Counted from the first letter of the stretch, positions 35,639-45,142 are shown. The stretch is 64,000 nt of DNA from an uncultured Bacteroidales bacterium (GCA_944322815.1 CALUQB010000004.1:1-64000); one strand, 5' to 3'. Made by a program: numbers and translations. Notes: generated by a model not told the origin, from the letters alone.

Positions 35639-37003
35639 TCATACATCCATCCTTATGCGACGTTCCTGCGGATGCAGGTTATTGCAGCGGGTACCCAGAT
35701 TCTTCACGAATCCCAGAGGCACACCACTGTAGCTTACCAGGACGAAACCTGCAGGCGCATCGGGCAGGACCAGCGTATCCCTGTGCAGGAATTTCAGAGC
35801 CGTCATCCTGTCTGTATCCACTCGCGGGAAAGCATCCTTTCCCAGACATATATCCAGAGCCAGGTCAGCATCCGGGACCAGATCCCTTCCTTTCCTGCGC
35901 CCCACCGCACATCCTGAAGACAGCACCCTGACCTTGTTTTCCAGAAAAGCCATATCATCGGCCACGTTCTCCGGCCATGCCTTTATCAGGTCTCCTTTCA
36001 TGATCCCGCGGACAGGCATATCGAAAAATTCCTCCGCTTCAGGTACAACGGACTTTTTTCCGGCCGGCTTCACCTCGGCCCGCGGATGACCGGAAGTCTT
36101 CTCCAGAACGGCACAATACTGGCCTTCACCCTTGACGAAACCAGGCACCAGGCTGTAACCGTACTCCGTCTGCAAGACACCATCTCCGGGATGCCGGTCT
36201 TCCAGCCTGACGGTCCCGGCACCAAGTTCGTCCATTGCCCATGAGACATTGCCGTCGTTCTCATGCCTGTTGAATGTGCAGGTGGAATATATAAGGAAGC
36301 CTCCTTCGGCCAATGCCGGCCACATGTCAGCCAGAATTCGTCTCTGTCTCGCGACACAATGCGCGACATTTTCCTCCGACCACTGGGCCACGGCTTCCGC
36401 ATCTTTTCTGAACATTCCCTCTCCAGAACACGGCACATCAGCCAGAATGATATCGAAGAATCCTTCCATACGGCCCACTTCCGCCGGATCAGCTGATATC
36501 ACGGCTACATTAGGATCCCCCCACAAGGCAACGTTGGATACAAGTACTCCCGCCCTCTGTCTGATCACTTCATTCGATACCAGAAGGAAACCGTTGCCGC
36601 AAGCCTGCCTGAGCGAAGCGGACGCATCTGTGGTCTTCCCTCCCGGAGCCGCACACAAATCCAGCACTCTCAAGGTCCGGCGATATCCGGATTTTTCGAG
36701 AATCCGCCTCAGCACATGCCCGACGAACATCGATGAGGAGTCCTGTACATAATAGCACCCTGCATGAAACAGAGGGTCCAGGGTAAAGGCCGGTCTTTCC
36801 GGCAGCATCAGGCCGTACTCCGACCACGGAACAGGCGCACTGTCGGGAAAAACGGTCTTCTTCAGATCCGGGGGACACTTGAAGGGATTCAGCCTCACCG
36901 ATACCGAAGCCGGCTCCTCCAAAGCGGACAAGGCGACCGCAGCATTTTCCGCTCCGATCGCCTCAGTCAGATAACTGTAAAAACGGTCATTTGCCGAAAC
37001 CAT
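35639..37003 (-). CDS. RNA m5C methyltransferase, NOL1/NOP2/Sun (RsmF) family
   Basis: 454 residues from the ATG at 37003, overlapping the SRPBCC gene by 17 bases. The SAM site is VLDLCAAPGGKTTDA near residue 115. Motif IV is DVPCSGEGMFRKD with the Cys near residue 196, and motif VI is LIYSTCTFNRHEND with the nucleophile Cys. A C-terminal extension resembles the RsmF/YebU RNA-binding tail. It should make 5-methylcytosine in rRNA, as RsmF does at C1407 of 16S; the exact target is inferred. Confidence 0.88.
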   Translation of the reverse strand: MVSANDRFYSYLTEAIGAENAAVALSALEEPASVSVRLNPFKCPPDLKKTVFPDSAPVPWSEYGLMLPERPAFTLDPLFHAGCYYVQDSSSMFVGHVLRRILEKSGYRRTLRVLDLCAAPGGKTTDASASLRQACGNGFLLVSNEVIRQRAGVLVSNVALWGDPNVAVISADPAEVGRMEGFFDIILADVPCSGEGMFRKDAEAVAQWSEENVAHCVARQRRILADMWPALAEGGFLIYSTCTFNRHENDGNVSWAMDELGAGTVRLEDRHPGDGVLQTEYGYSLVPGFVKGEGQYCAVLEKTSGHPRAEVKPAGKKSVVPEAEEFFDMPVRGIMKGDLIKAWPENVADDMAFLENKVRVLSSGCAVGRRKGRDLVPDADLALDICLGKDAFPRVDTDRMTALKFLHRDTLVLPDAPAGFVLVSYSGVPLGFVKNLGTRCNNLHPQERRIRMDV

Positions 37004-37439
37004 ATTGTGACGGGTCAAAACCTTCCGGCATCCTGCCCTCGGATGCATCAGCCAGAGCTGTCACCATCTTGTCCAGGGCATCCTGCAGCTTGGACCCGAG
37101 CAGCATCTTCATCATGAAATTCAGGTCGGCTGAAAATTCTATATGGAAATCCGTCTTCCCGGCTTCCGGAGCCGGATCGAAAAACATGGAAACGGAAAAC
37201 CTGAACGGGGCTCCGTCATCCTGGAAATCTATCCTCGAATACGGGACACGTTCAGATACCCTGACGCCTACGTTGAAACCCTGCACCGTTCCTTTGATGG
37301 AATCATAGTCAGCCTCTATCCCTTTCTTTTTGTCTTCGGGAAGGAACTGGACGAAATTCCTCATATCCGTGAAACCCATGTACAGTTCGTACGGCTGCCT
37401 GGATACTATGGCATGTCTGCTCTTGATCTCCGTGGCCAT
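36987..37439 (-). CDS. SRPBCC-fold protein
   Basis: 150 residues. The pattern of strands with a helix-grip (MATEIKSRHAIVSRQPYEL; YMGFTDMRNFVQFLP; the C-terminal helix LQDALDKMVTALADASEGR) matches the START/polyketide-cyclase fold, which holds a hydrophobic pocket. No catalytic residues can be assigned and the ligand is unknown. It starts two bases after the pyrE stop and overlaps the next gene by 17 bases, so the three are one operon. Confidence 0.75.
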   Translation of the reverse strand: MATEIKSRHAIVSRQPYELYMGFTDMRNFVQFLPEDKKKGIEADYDSIKGTVQGFNVGVRVSERVPYSRIDFQDDGAPFRFSVSMFFDPAPEAGKTDFHIEFSADLNFMMKMLLGSKLQDALDKMVTALADASEGRMPEGFDPSQYGFGK

Positions 37440-37441
37440 GG

Positions 37442-38086
37442 TTACTCGGTTTTACCCCATGTAGCCGGAGAAAATCTCCACTCCCTGAGAAGTTCCAGAT
37501 CAGAATCCTTGATATAGCCGGTATGGCAGGCAACGTCTATGAGGGCATCGTAGTTTGTAAGTGTGGTAAGCTCCACGTCAGCCACTTCGAAAGCACGTCT
37601 GGCCTGGTTGAAATTGTATGAAAATATGGCTACCATGCCCAGGACCTCCGCTCCGGCCTTGTTCAGCGCATCCACAGCAGCCAGGCTGCTCTTTCCGGTA
37701 GAGATGAGGTCTTCCACGACCACGACCTTGGCTCCCTTCTCCAGGATTCCCTCTATCTGCGAACCTGTCCCGTGATCCTTCGGCTTCGGACGTACGTATA
37801 CGAACGGCTTGCCAAGGAAATATGCTATGAGCATGCCATGGGCGATAGCCCCTGTGGCGACTCCTGCGATGACCTCGGCATCCTGATATTTGGCCTTGAT
37901 GATATCGGCCATCAGACGGCAGACATTCTCGCGGATATCCGGAAAAGAGAGGATCCTCCTGTTATCGCAATAAATAGGCGAAAGCCACCCTGAAGCCCAT
38001 GTAAAAGGCTTCTCCGGACTCAGCAGTACGGCTTTAATATCAAGCAGGGACTTGGCTACCGATGTTTCTTTACTTTCCATATTCAT
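37442..38086 (-). CDS. pyrE: Orotate phosphoribosyltransferase
   Basis: 214 residues (an ATG two codons in is also possible). Joins orotate to PRPP to form OMP in pyrimidine synthesis. The PRPP-binding loop is VVVVEDLISTGKSS near residue 120; VYVRPKPKDHGTGSQIEG carries the flexible catalytic loop with Lys and His. PITWASGWLSPIYC-like FTWASGWLSPIYCDNR is the substrate region. A -7 box inside the shared divergent promoter region at 38113-38141 points to it. Confidence 0.96.
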   Translation of the reverse strand: MNMESKETSVAKSLLDIKAVLLSPEKPFTWASGWLSPIYCDNRRILSFPDIRENVCRLMADIIKAKYQDAEVIAGVATGAIAHGMLIAYFLGKPFVYVRPKPKDHGTGSQIEGILEKGAKVVVVEDLISTGKSSLAAVDALNKAGAEVLGMVAIFSYNFNQARRAFEVADVELTTLTNYDALIDVACHTGYIKDSDLELLREWRFSPATWGKTE

Positions 38087-38112
38087 ATAACGTTAATTTA
38101 TTTTACTTTGTA

Positions 38113-38141
38113 TATCTTTGCAGACGCATTTTGCAAAGATA
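38113..38141. promoter_or_regulatory. Face-to-face promoter pair for pyrE and the NUDIX gene
   Basis: TATCTTTG at 38113-38120 points right towards the NUDIX gene at 38160, and the same octamer on the minus strand (complement of 38134-38141) points left to pyrE at 38086. The two lie in a perfect 10-bp inverted repeat, TATCTTTGCA / TGCAAAGATA, with nine bases between. Both start sites would fall within the spacer, so polymerase cannot use both at once. No TTG -33 elements are clear. Confidence 0.55.
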
Positions 38142-38159
38142 ATAAATTTCACTGACATA

Positions 38160-38771
38160 ATGCATAAGATATATTTTGAAAAGCGCTGCATAATCATCTG
38201 CGGACCTCAGGAACACGTAATGACCGATCCGAATGCCATAAGGTTCAGTCCGGGAGAAGATTCAAGTATCCACAGCCTCGTGGACATGTTCGAGACTTCC
38301 GATTCGCTGAACAGGATCTACATCCCGACTGACGACACCGAGGGGACATACGGAAACATCTGCAGGGAATTCAAGGAGGTGGACGCAGGCGGAGGACTGG
38401 TCTCGAACAGACGCGGAGACTTTCTCCTGATAAGAAGAAGCGGACTTTGGGATCTTCCCAAAGGGCACAGGGAAGAAGGAGAAGACATAAAAGTGACAGC
38501 ACTCAGGGAAGTGCAGGAAGAAACCGGCGTAGACAAACTCAAGCTTGGAGAACTGATATGCATCACGGACCACTGCTACAGGAGGAACGGCCTCTGGCAT
38601 CTTAAACACACATGGTGGTTCGACATGAAATATACCGATCCGGTAAACCTGACCCCGCAGCGTGAGGAAGATATCACCAAGGCAGCATGGGTGGCCCCGT
38701 CCAGCCTTCCCGGATTCCTGGACAACACATATCCTTCCATACAGGAAGTTTTCAGAGTGAAAATGGGATAA
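38160..38771 (+). CDS. NUDIX hydrolase
   Basis: 203 residues from the ATG at 38160; a longer frame from 38118 is ruled out by the -7 box it contains. The NUDIX box GHREEGEDIKVTALREVQEE with TGVD completes GX5EX7REUXEEXGU near residues 101-123. The N-terminal 80 residues are not like the minimal NUDIX fold and may bind substrate or mediate dimerisation. Substrate unknown; nucleoside diphosphate derivatives are the general class. Divergent from pyrE. Confidence 0.9.
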   Translation: MHKIYFEKRCIIICGPQEHVMTDPNAIRFSPGEDSSIHSLVDMFETSDSLNRIYIPTDDTEGTYGNICREFKEVDAGGGLVSNRRGDFLLIRRSGLWDLPKGHREEGEDIKVTALREVQEETGVDKLKLGELICITDHCYRRNGLWHLKHTWWFDMKYTDPVNLTPQREEDITKAAWVAPSSLPGFLDNTYPSIQEVFRVKMG

Positions 38772-38869
38772 GCGGCAAGATCCGGATCGGAAATCCTGTT
38801 AAAATAGAAAAAATTTCAAACATTTCCAAAATTTTGAAACATTTTCAGCAAAATTTCGTATAAATAAAT

Positions 38870-38887
38870 GTCGCGACCGTTCGCGAC
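38870..38887. repeat. Inverted repeat upstream of queA
   Basis: GTCGCGA (38870-38876), CCGT, TCGCGAC (38881-38887): a perfect 7-bp stem with a 4-base loop, 33 bases before the queA start in an otherwise A/T-rich gap. It may be an operator or an RNA hairpin in the leader. No preQ1 riboswitch features are seen. Confidence 0.45.
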
Positions 38888-38919
38888 GGCGGAAAATATA
38901 TTAACGTGAATCCGATACG

Positions 38920-39969
38920 ATGAAACTATCACAATTCCAGTTCAACCTCCCCAAGGAAAAGATAGCGCAGGAACCGCCAAGATGGAGAGACGAATGCAAA
39001 CTTATGGTCCTGCACAAAGATTCGGGAGAAATCGAACACAGACTTTTCAAGAATATCATAGACTATTTCGGCAAAGGCGATACTTTCGTACTCAATGATA
39101 CCAAGGTTTTCCCGGCCAGACTGTACGGGAACAAGGAAAAGACAAAGGCGGAAATAGAAGTCTTCCTTCTCAGGGAACTGAACAGGGAACAGAGACTGTG
39201 GGATGTCATCGTCGATCCAGCCAGGAAAATAAGGATAGGGAACAAGCTCTACTTCGGTGAGGACGAAAGCCTGGTGGCAGAAGTCATAGACAACACCACT
39301 TCGAGGGGACGGACACTTAGATTCCTGTATGACGGCTCATACGAGGATTTCAAGGAGACCCTCTTTTCTCTGGGCGAAACTCCCCTTCCCCGATTCGTCA
39401 GAGAAAATGTAGTGCCTGAAGATGCGGAAAACTACCAGACCATCTTCGCCAGGAACGAGGGTGCGGTGGCTGCACCGGCAGCAGGTCTGCATTTCAGCCG
39501 GGAACTGTTCAACAGGATGATTCTCAAGGATATAAACAAGACGTTCATCACTCTGCACATGGGCATAGGGCATTTCAGATCCGTAGATGTGGAAGACCTT
39601 TCCAAGCACAAGATGGATTCGGAAAGAGTGATCATCCCCGAAGAGACCGCGGATATCATCAACCGGACCAAAAGGGCGAAACATAAGGTCCTGGCCGTGG
39701 GAGTGACTGTGATGAGGGCGCTGGAGACTTATGTCACCTCTTACGATGAAGTGAATCCGTATGACGGATGGACGAACAAATTCATCTTCCCGCCATACCG
39801 GTTCGCCATACCGAATGCCGCCGTGTCGAATTTCCATATTCCGGGTTCGACCATGCTCATGTCCGTAGCTGCTTTCGGCGGATATGAAAACGTGATGAAG
39901 GCATACGCTACGGCACTGAAGGAGGATTACAAGTTCGGACCGTACGGTGATGCGCTGCTGATAATATGA
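38920..39969 (+). CDS. queA: S-adenosylmethionine:tRNA ribosyltransferase-isomerase
   Basis: 349 residues, normal length. QueA transfers the ribosyl of S-adenosylmethionine to preQ1 in tRNA to give epoxyqueuosine. Conserved segments: [14 protein letters not shown] at the start, [15 protein letters not shown] near residue 57, [16 protein letters not shown] near residue 183, [15 protein letters not shown] near 215 and [20 protein letters not shown] near residue 287. A strong terminator follows. Confidence 0.96.
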   Translation: MKLSQFQFNLPKEKIAQEPPRWRDECKLMVLHKDSGEIEHRLFKNIIDYFGKGDTFVLNDTKVFPARLYGNKEKTKAEIEVFLLRELNREQRLWDVIVDPARKIRIGNKLYFGEDESLVAEVIDNTTSRGRTLRFLYDGSYEDFKETLFSLGETPLPRFVRENVVPEDAENYQTIFARNEGAVAAPAAGLHFSRELFNRMILKDINKTFITLHMGIGHFRSVDVEDLSKHKMDSERVIIPEETADIINRTKRAKHKVLAVGVTVMRALETYVTSYDEVNPYDGWTNKFIFPPYRFAIPNAAVSNFHIPGSTMLMSVAAFGGYENVMKAYATALKEDYKFGPYGDALLII

Positions 39970-40032
39970 CGTCGGCAGGATATTGCGGCGGAACAAAAAA
40001 TCAAAAAAAGGAAAATTTCTTTTAAAATAAAG

Positions 40033-40073
40033 AAAAACCATGCAGGGAGACTGGTTCCCTGCATGGTTTTTTT
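40033..40073 (+). terminator. Intrinsic terminator after queA
   Basis: AAAAACCATGCAGGGA (40033-40048) pairs with TCCCTGCATGGTTTTT, followed by more T residues to 40073; the loop is seven bases. The best terminator in the window, isolating queA from dprA. Confidence 0.9.
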
Positions 40074-40100
40074 GCTGTTGTATCATAACTTCACGGAAAA

Positions 40101-41258
40101 ATGGAAGATTTCAGTGAAGAAAAGACATGCCTCTGTGCCATGAACAGGATTTTCGGGTATGAACCGCGGATAGCTTCCGCTCTGCTGGACTGTTTCGGCT
40201 CCGCAGCTTCGGTGTTCAGGCAGGACAGGAAGACTATTTCCGAGGTACTGGGACCATGGTCCGGACATGCGGATAAAATATGTGCAAGGTCGCTGGACAT
40301 GGCGGCTGCCGAGCTGGAAGAGGCGCGGAGGCTGGGCGTGGAGTTCGTGGGGCGGGGCGAGACCGGGTACCCGGTCCTCCTCGCGGAATGCGAGGACGCT
40401 CCTGCCGGCCTGTACGTCAGGAGCGCCGCCCCCGCCGCCTGCATGGCAACACCCCGTCCCTTCATCGCCATAGTAGGCACGCGGGACATCTCCCCATACG
40501 GAAAAGAATGGTGCATCAGGATAGTGGATGCACTGGCCCGCACTGGAGAAAATCCGGTGATCGTCAGCGGCCTGGCCTACGGGACGGACATCACTGCACA
40601 TCTGGCAGCACTGGAAAACGGCCTGGACACCATAGCCGTAATGGCCACCGGAGCCGACACCGTCTACCCCGCAGCCCACAGGCCGGCCGCCCGGCGGATC
40701 GAAGAAAAGCCAGGCTCCGCCCTGGTCACGGACTATCCGCTCCACACTCAGGCCATACCCGTCAATTTCGTCAGAAGGAACAGAATCATCGCCGGCATGT
40801 GCCGGGCCACCATTCTGATAGAATCAAGGCTGAAAGGCGGAGGTATGATCACCGCAGATCAGGCCTTCTCATACGACAGGGATGTCTTCGTCCTCCCCGG
40901 CAGGGCGGATGACCCGATGTCCGCAGGATGCAACTACCTCATCAGGACAGGCTGCGCTACCCCGATAACTTCGGAAAAGAACCTCATGGAAAGCCTCGGA
41001 TTCAGTCTGAAAAAGGCAGAAGGCGGGAAAAGGAAACTGTCGGAATATTATAGAGGTGTACTGGACTCCTGCCAGACAGAGCAGATGAGCAGGATTCTGC
41101 TGGCGATAAAGAAAAACAGGCGGATATCCATGGACGAGCTGTCGGAAACCTGCAGTATCGGATACAACACCGTGGCCGGACTGTGCGGAATACTGGAAAC
41201 AGACGGATTCATCGACATCGACCTCATGCAAAGATGCACCATAAACCGGAAAAAATGA
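40101..41258 (+). CDS. dprA: DNA processing protein DprA
   Basis: 385 residues. DprA loads RecA on incoming single-stranded DNA during transformation. An N-terminal SAM-like helical region (1-90) is followed by the Rossmann-like core: IAIVGTRDISPYG near residue 117, VSGLAYGTDITAHLAALE near 154, ETRAKGGGMITADQAF-like RLKGGGMITADQAFSYDRDV near 247 and DPMSAGCNYLI near residue 275. A C-terminal winged helix (about 320-385) contains ISMDELSETCSIGYNTVAGL. Also found in non-transformable Bacteroidetes. Confidence 0.94.
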   Translation: MEDFSEEKTCLCAMNRIFGYEPRIASALLDCFGSAASVFRQDRKTISEVLGPWSGHADKICARSLDMAAAELEEARRLGVEFVGRGETGYPVLLAECEDAPAGLYVRSAAPAACMATPRPFIAIVGTRDISPYGKEWCIRIVDALARTGENPVIVSGLAYGTDITAHLAALENGLDTIAVMATGADTVYPAAHRPAARRIEEKPGSALVTDYPLHTQAIPVNFVRRNRIIAGMCRATILIESRLKGGGMITADQAFSYDRDVFVLPGRADDPMSAGCNYLIRTGCATPITSEKNLMESLGFSLKKAEGGKRKLSEYYRGVLDSCQTEQMSRILLAIKKNRRISMDELSETCSIGYNTVAGLCGILETDGFIDIDLMQRCTINRKK

Positions 41259-41319
41259 CTATTTTTGCAACTGTCGTGACCGGAAGCGATGCTTGATAAC
41301 CGGTACGGCATACGCCACT

Positions 41320-42090
41320 ATGGACTACTATATAGACACCCATACCCATCTCTACGATGAAATGTTCCATGACGATGCGGAAGATGCCGTACATCGCGCC
41401 ATGGACGCAGGGGTGACCCGGATGATCTTTCCGGACATCGACAGTTCGTCCCGCCGGGCCATGCTCGACCTGGCCGCGAAATTCCCCGGCCACATATTTA
41501 CCGGACTGGGGCTCCACCCCACTTCCGTAGACAGCAGATGGAGAGAGAATCTCGAGGAGATAGAGGGACTGACGGACAGCGGCACCATCGCCATAGGGGA
41601 AACCGGCATGGACTGCTACTGGTCCAGGGACTTCGTCAAGGAACAGGAAGATGCCTTCGAATGGCAGGTCAGACTGGCCTGCCGCAAAGGCCTGCCCGTC
41701 ATCATCCATTCCAGAGAAGCCACGGAACTTATCTTCAACGCGCTGGAACGGTGCAGATCACTCCACCCGAGAGGAGTCTTCCACGCATTCAGCGGAAGCA
41801 TAGAGACATTCAGGAGAATGGAAAGATACGGTGACTGGTATGTCGGCATCGGAGGCGTGGTCACTTTCAAAAAGGCAGGAATAGCCGAAACCGTGAAAGA
41901 CATACCTCTGGAGCGTATCGTCCTGGAAACCGACTCCCCGTATCTGACTCCGGTCCCGCACCGCGGAGAAAGGAACGAAAGCAGCTACATACCTCTCATC
42001 GCGGAAAAGATAGCCTTGCAGAAAGGAACCAGCGTCAGCGAAGTGGCTGAAATCACGACAGCCAACGCCCGCAAATTGTTCAACATCTGA
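41320..42090 (+). CDS. TatD-family metal-dependent hydrolase
   Basis: 256 residues from the ATG at 41320; the frame opens at a TTG at 41293, which is less likely. DTHTHLYDE at residues 6-14 and the later HSREATE, HAFSG and ETDSPYLTP segments supply the metal ligands of the amidohydrolase barrel (TatD DNase). Members are 3'-5' nucleases acting in DNA repair or D-amino-acyl-tRNA deacylation. It is 61 bases after dprA, and the two may be co-transcribed. Confidence 0.93.
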   Translation: MDYYIDTHTHLYDEMFHDDAEDAVHRAMDAGVTRMIFPDIDSSSRRAMLDLAAKFPGHIFTGLGLHPTSVDSRWRENLEEIEGLTDSGTIAIGETGMDCYWSRDFVKEQEDAFEWQVRLACRKGLPVIIHSREATELIFNALERCRSLHPRGVFHAFSGSIETFRRMERYGDWYVGIGGVVTFKKAGIAETVKDIPLERIVLETDSPYLTPVPHRGERNESSYIPLIAEKIALQKGTSVSEVAEITTANARKLFNI

Positions 42091-42110
42091 AACAGCCCGA
42101 TACAGACAAC

Positions 42111-43169
42111 ATGAAATTCGATTTCAATGACAATTCCGTAAAATCATCCATACTGCTTATCTACACCGGAGGCACCATCGGAATGAAACTGGACCCTGTG
42201 GAACAAACTCTGAAGCCCTTCGACTTTTCACAGATACTCGAAGAGGTTCCGGAACTGGGAAAATTCGCATACAGGATCGATTCCTGCACATTCGAGTCAG
42301 TCATTGACTCGGCCGATGTAGAACCGCGGTCATGGCAGGCACTGGCAGGTCTGATAGAAGAAAAATATGACAGCTACGACGGTTTCGTGATCCTGCACGG
42401 CACGGATACCATGGCCTATTCGGCTTCGGCCCTGAGCTTCATGATAGAAGGCCTGACAAAACCCGTGATATTCACAGGCAGCCAACTCCCTATCGGAGTG
42501 GCCAGGACGGACGGCAAGGAAAACCTGATCTCATCCGTGGAAATAGCTGCGGCGAAAGACGATGAGGGGCATGCGATAGTACCGGAAGTATGCATCTGTT
42601 TCGGGAATGCCCTGATGCGTGGGAACAGGACCAGAAAAGTGAATTCCGAAAATTTCAGGGCATTCAGATCCGATGACTGCCCTGTTCTGGCGGAAGCCGG
42701 TATCAGCATCAGATACAACACCGGTATCATCCGCCGTCCGGACGACTGGGACAGGAAACCTGTATTCCACAAACAGCTCGACACCAGAGTCTCTATACTG
42801 AAACTCCATCCGGGAATCACGCCGCAGGTCGTAAGGAATATCCTGTGCGGGCCGGAAACGATGGCCGTCATTATGGAAACATACGGAGCAGGAAACGCTC
42901 CTTCCAGAAAATGGTTCCTCGACCTCGTGAAAGAAGGCATCGGCATGGGTAAAATCATAGTCAACGTCACCCAGTGTCTCGCCGGATCGGTAAACATGGA
43001 TCTGTATGCCACCGGGAAGAAACTGGAGGACGCCGGAGTCGTCAGCGGCCATGACTGCACGACCGAAGGAGCCTTGGCGAAACTCTTCCATCTTATGGGC
43101 ATGTACACGGAAAAGGACAAAGTCATTGCCGGACTGGGGCAAAACCTTAGAGGAGAAATAACAAAATAA
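42111..43169 (+). CDS. ansA: Type I (cytoplasmic) asparaginase
   Basis: 352 residues. Hydrolyses asparagine to aspartate and ammonia. The first catalytic Thr is in LLIYTGGTIGMK near residue 17; the second triad, with Thr and Asp, is in VILHGTDTMAYSASALSFM near residue 92. GVARTDGKENLISSVEIA and a C-terminal half with VNVTQCLAGSV follow. No signal peptide, so cytoplasmic. Twenty bases downstream of the TatD gene. Confidence 0.94.
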   Translation: MKFDFNDNSVKSSILLIYTGGTIGMKLDPVEQTLKPFDFSQILEEVPELGKFAYRIDSCTFESVIDSADVEPRSWQALAGLIEEKYDSYDGFVILHGTDTMAYSASALSFMIEGLTKPVIFTGSQLPIGVARTDGKENLISSVEIAAAKDDEGHAIVPEVCICFGNALMRGNRTRKVNSENFRAFRSDDCPVLAEAGISIRYNTGIIRRPDDWDRKPVFHKQLDTRVSILKLHPGITPQVVRNILCGPETMAVIMETYGAGNAPSRKWFLDLVKEGIGMGKIIVNVTQCLAGSVNMDLYATGKKLEDAGVVSGHDCTTEGALAKLFHLMGMYTEKDKVIAGLGQNLRGEITK

Positions 43170-43215
43170 TTATTGTCATATAAAAATTATTTGCTAAATT
43201 GCACCGGATTTTAAA

Positions 43216-43231
43216 GGAGGAGTGTACCTCC
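43216..43231 (+). promoter_or_regulatory. Hairpin in the ExbB operon leader
   Basis: GGAGG (43216-43220), six bases, CCTCC (43227-43231), in the 135-base gap before exbB. I found no clean TAnnTTTG box in this gap; a TAAATTG sequence near 43193 is one base short. Confidence 0.35.
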
Positions 43232-43304
43232 GGACATGGAAAAGGACCTACAGAAAAATTATAACATAACTAATACATTATTAATTAAACACACTCAATC
43301 AATT

Positions 43305-44105
43305 ATGAAAAATTTTTTCATATCACTTGCAACTATTGCAATGATGGCTTTCACCGCTCAGGTTGCAGCAGCTCAGACTGACACTACTGCAGTTCCTGAC
43401 TCTGCAGCAGCAACAGAAGAAGTAGCTCCTGCTACTGAAGCTAATCCATTCCAGGCAGGTCAGAGCGAAGTTCCTCTTCACCAGCAGCTTAAAACAAAGT
43501 TCATCGAAGGTGGTCCGGGCTTCATGGCTTCCATCATCCTCTGCCTTATCTTCGGTCTGGCTATCTCTATCGAGAGAATCCTCTACCTGAGCTTCTCAAA
43601 GACAAACACCAAGAAGCTTCTTGAAAAGATCGAAGCTGCCCTCGAAAAAGGCGGTGTAGAGGCTGCCAAGGAAGTTTGCCGCACTACCCGCGGTCCTGTA
43701 GCCAGCATCTTCTACCAGGGATTCCTCCGCATGGATCAGGGTGTCGAGGTCGTAGAGAAGACTGTCGTTTCATACGGTTCAGTACAGATGAGCCTCATGG
43801 AGAACGGTCTTACATGGATCGCCCTGTTCATCGCCCTTTCAACATCTCTCGGATTCCTCGGAACCGTGGTCGGTATGGTGCAGGCATTCGATGCCATCCA
43901 GGCAGCCGGTGATATCTCGCCTAACGTTGTGGCAGGAGGTATGAAGGTCGCTTTGATCACCACAGTCGGCGGTTTGATCGTTGCCATTATTCTCCAGATT
44001 TTCTACAACTACATCGTATCAAGGATCGACTCTCTCTCCATCGACATGGAAGACGCATCCATTTCACTTGTAGATATTCTGGTTAAACATGAGAATAAAA
44101 AATAA
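43305..44105 (+). CDS. exbB: MotA/TolQ/ExbB proton channel protein
   Basis: 266 residues from the ATG at 43305, chosen because a hydrophobic segment resembling a signal peptide (KNFFISLATIAMMAFTAQVAAA) follows. A short Ala/Glu/Pro-rich linker precedes the channel core: membrane segment GFMASIILCLIFGLAISIER, a cytoplasmic helical part, then two more membrane segments (LFIALSTSLGFLGTVVGMV and VALITTVGGLIVAIILQIF). It should form the proton channel that energises TonB or Tol-type work at the outer membrane. First gene of a four-gene operon with two ExbD proteins. Confidence 0.93.
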   Translation: MKNFFISLATIAMMAFTAQVAAAQTDTTAVPDSAAATEEVAPATEANPFQAGQSEVPLHQQLKTKFIEGGPGFMASIILCLIFGLAISIERILYLSFSKTNTKKLLEKIEAALEKGGVEAAKEVCRTTRGPVASIFYQGFLRMDQGVEVVEKTVVSYGSVQMSLMENGLTWIALFIALSTSLGFLGTVVGMVQAFDAIQAAGDISPNVVAGGMKVALITTVGGLIVAIILQIFYNYIVSRIDSLSIDMEDASISLVDILVKHENKK

Positions 44106-44111
44106 CAGACA

Positions 44112-44546
44112 ATGTCATCTAGCAAATTCGAGAAAATAGTAAAGATACTGTTGTGGGTACTGATGATAGTCAGTGCAGCCATAACGGCATGGGGTTACGC
44201 AGTAGGCTTCAGCGATGCCTCCGTGAATACCCTCTTCTACTGGGCGTACGTGCTGATGATAGTAGGCATCGCATCCGCTATACTTTTCGGTATAGCCATC
44301 AGCGCCATCAACAATCCTAAGAACCTCATCAAGATAGCTGTTGAGCTCGTAGCGGTTGTAGTGGTCGTAGGTGCAGTCTACTTCCTTTCATCAGGCGCCC
44401 CTGCCCAGGGATATGTAGGACCTGAGGTCAGCCAAATGACACTTAAACTCACCGATACCGTGCTGAACCTTACCTACATCCTCTGCGCTGTAGCCATACT
44501 GGCCATCGTAGGTGGTGGAATATATAATGCAATCCGCAATAAATAA
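44112..44546 (+). CDS. Small integral membrane protein of the ExbB/ExbD operon
   Basis: 144 residues with four membrane segments (about 10-30, 38-60, 74-95 and 118-140). No motif assigns a function. It sits between exbB (6 bases before) and exbD (8 bases after), a position seen repeatedly in Bacteroidetes operons of this type, so it is likely an accessory of the proton-channel complex. Confidence 0.7.
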   Translation: MSSSKFEKIVKILLWVLMIVSAAITAWGYAVGFSDASVNTLFYWAYVLMIVGIASAILFGIAISAINNPKNLIKIAVELVAVVVVVGAVYFLSSGAPAQGYVGPEVSQMTLKLTDTVLNLTYILCAVAILAIVGGGIYNAIRNK

Positions 44547-44554
44547 AGAAAACT

Positions 44555-45130
44555 ATGTCTAAGAAGACTCCAGAATTAAATTCAGCATCATCAGCGGATA
44601 TCGCATTCCTGCTGCTCTCATACTTCCTGATGACCACTACCATGAATCAGGACTCGGGACTGCAGCGCCGTCTTCCGCCTATTCCTGATGAAAATCAGGA
44701 GGTGCAGGACCAGAAAGTCAACAGGAGGAACATCATCATCGTGAGGATCAACTCCGCTGACAGACTGTTCGCTGGTAATGAACCTATGGATGTCAGCTTT
44801 TTGAAAGACAAGATAAAGGAATTCCTTGTAAACCCTAACAATGACCCTAACCTTCCGGAAAGAAGTCCGAAGGAGATCGAAGGGTTCGGTACATACAATG
44901 TTTCGAAAGGTATCATCTCTCTGCAGAACGACCGTGGTACAAGCTACAAGGCCTACATCGAAGTCCAGAACGAACTGGTGAAGGCTGTCAACGAACTCAG
45001 GGATGAATTTGCGAAAGCGCATTTCGGAAAGGCGTATCTGAATCTGGATTCAGATCAGCAGGCCATCGTGAGGGAGGCCATTCCTCAGAATATTTCTGAG
45101 GCAGAGCCTAAGGACGTTTCTAAAAATTAA
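44555..45130 (+). CDS. exbD: ExbD/TolR-family transport protein, first copy
   Basis: 191 residues. The family start, a short cytosolic tail then SADIAFLLLSYFLMTTTM with the proton-path Asp (ADIAFLLL), is at residues about 10-30. The periplasmic part contains RRNIIIVRINSADRLFAGNE and the C-terminal region YKAYIEVQNELVKAVNELRDEF. It works with the ExbB channel. Longer than the second copy that follows. Confidence 0.9.
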   Translation: MSKKTPELNSASSADIAFLLLSYFLMTTTMNQDSGLQRRLPPIPDENQEVQDQKVNRRNIIIVRINSADRLFAGNEPMDVSFLKDKIKEFLVNPNNDPNLPERSPKEIEGFGTYNVSKGIISLQNDRGTSYKAYIEVQNELVKAVNELRDEFAKAHFGKAYLNLDSDQQAIVREAIPQNISEAEPKDVSKN

Positions 45131-45142
45131 GGAGAATAGACA

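Noticed and set aside
38870-38887. PreQ1 riboswitch before queA
   Set aside because: Only a short stem is seen; none of the conserved preQ1 loop sequence is present.
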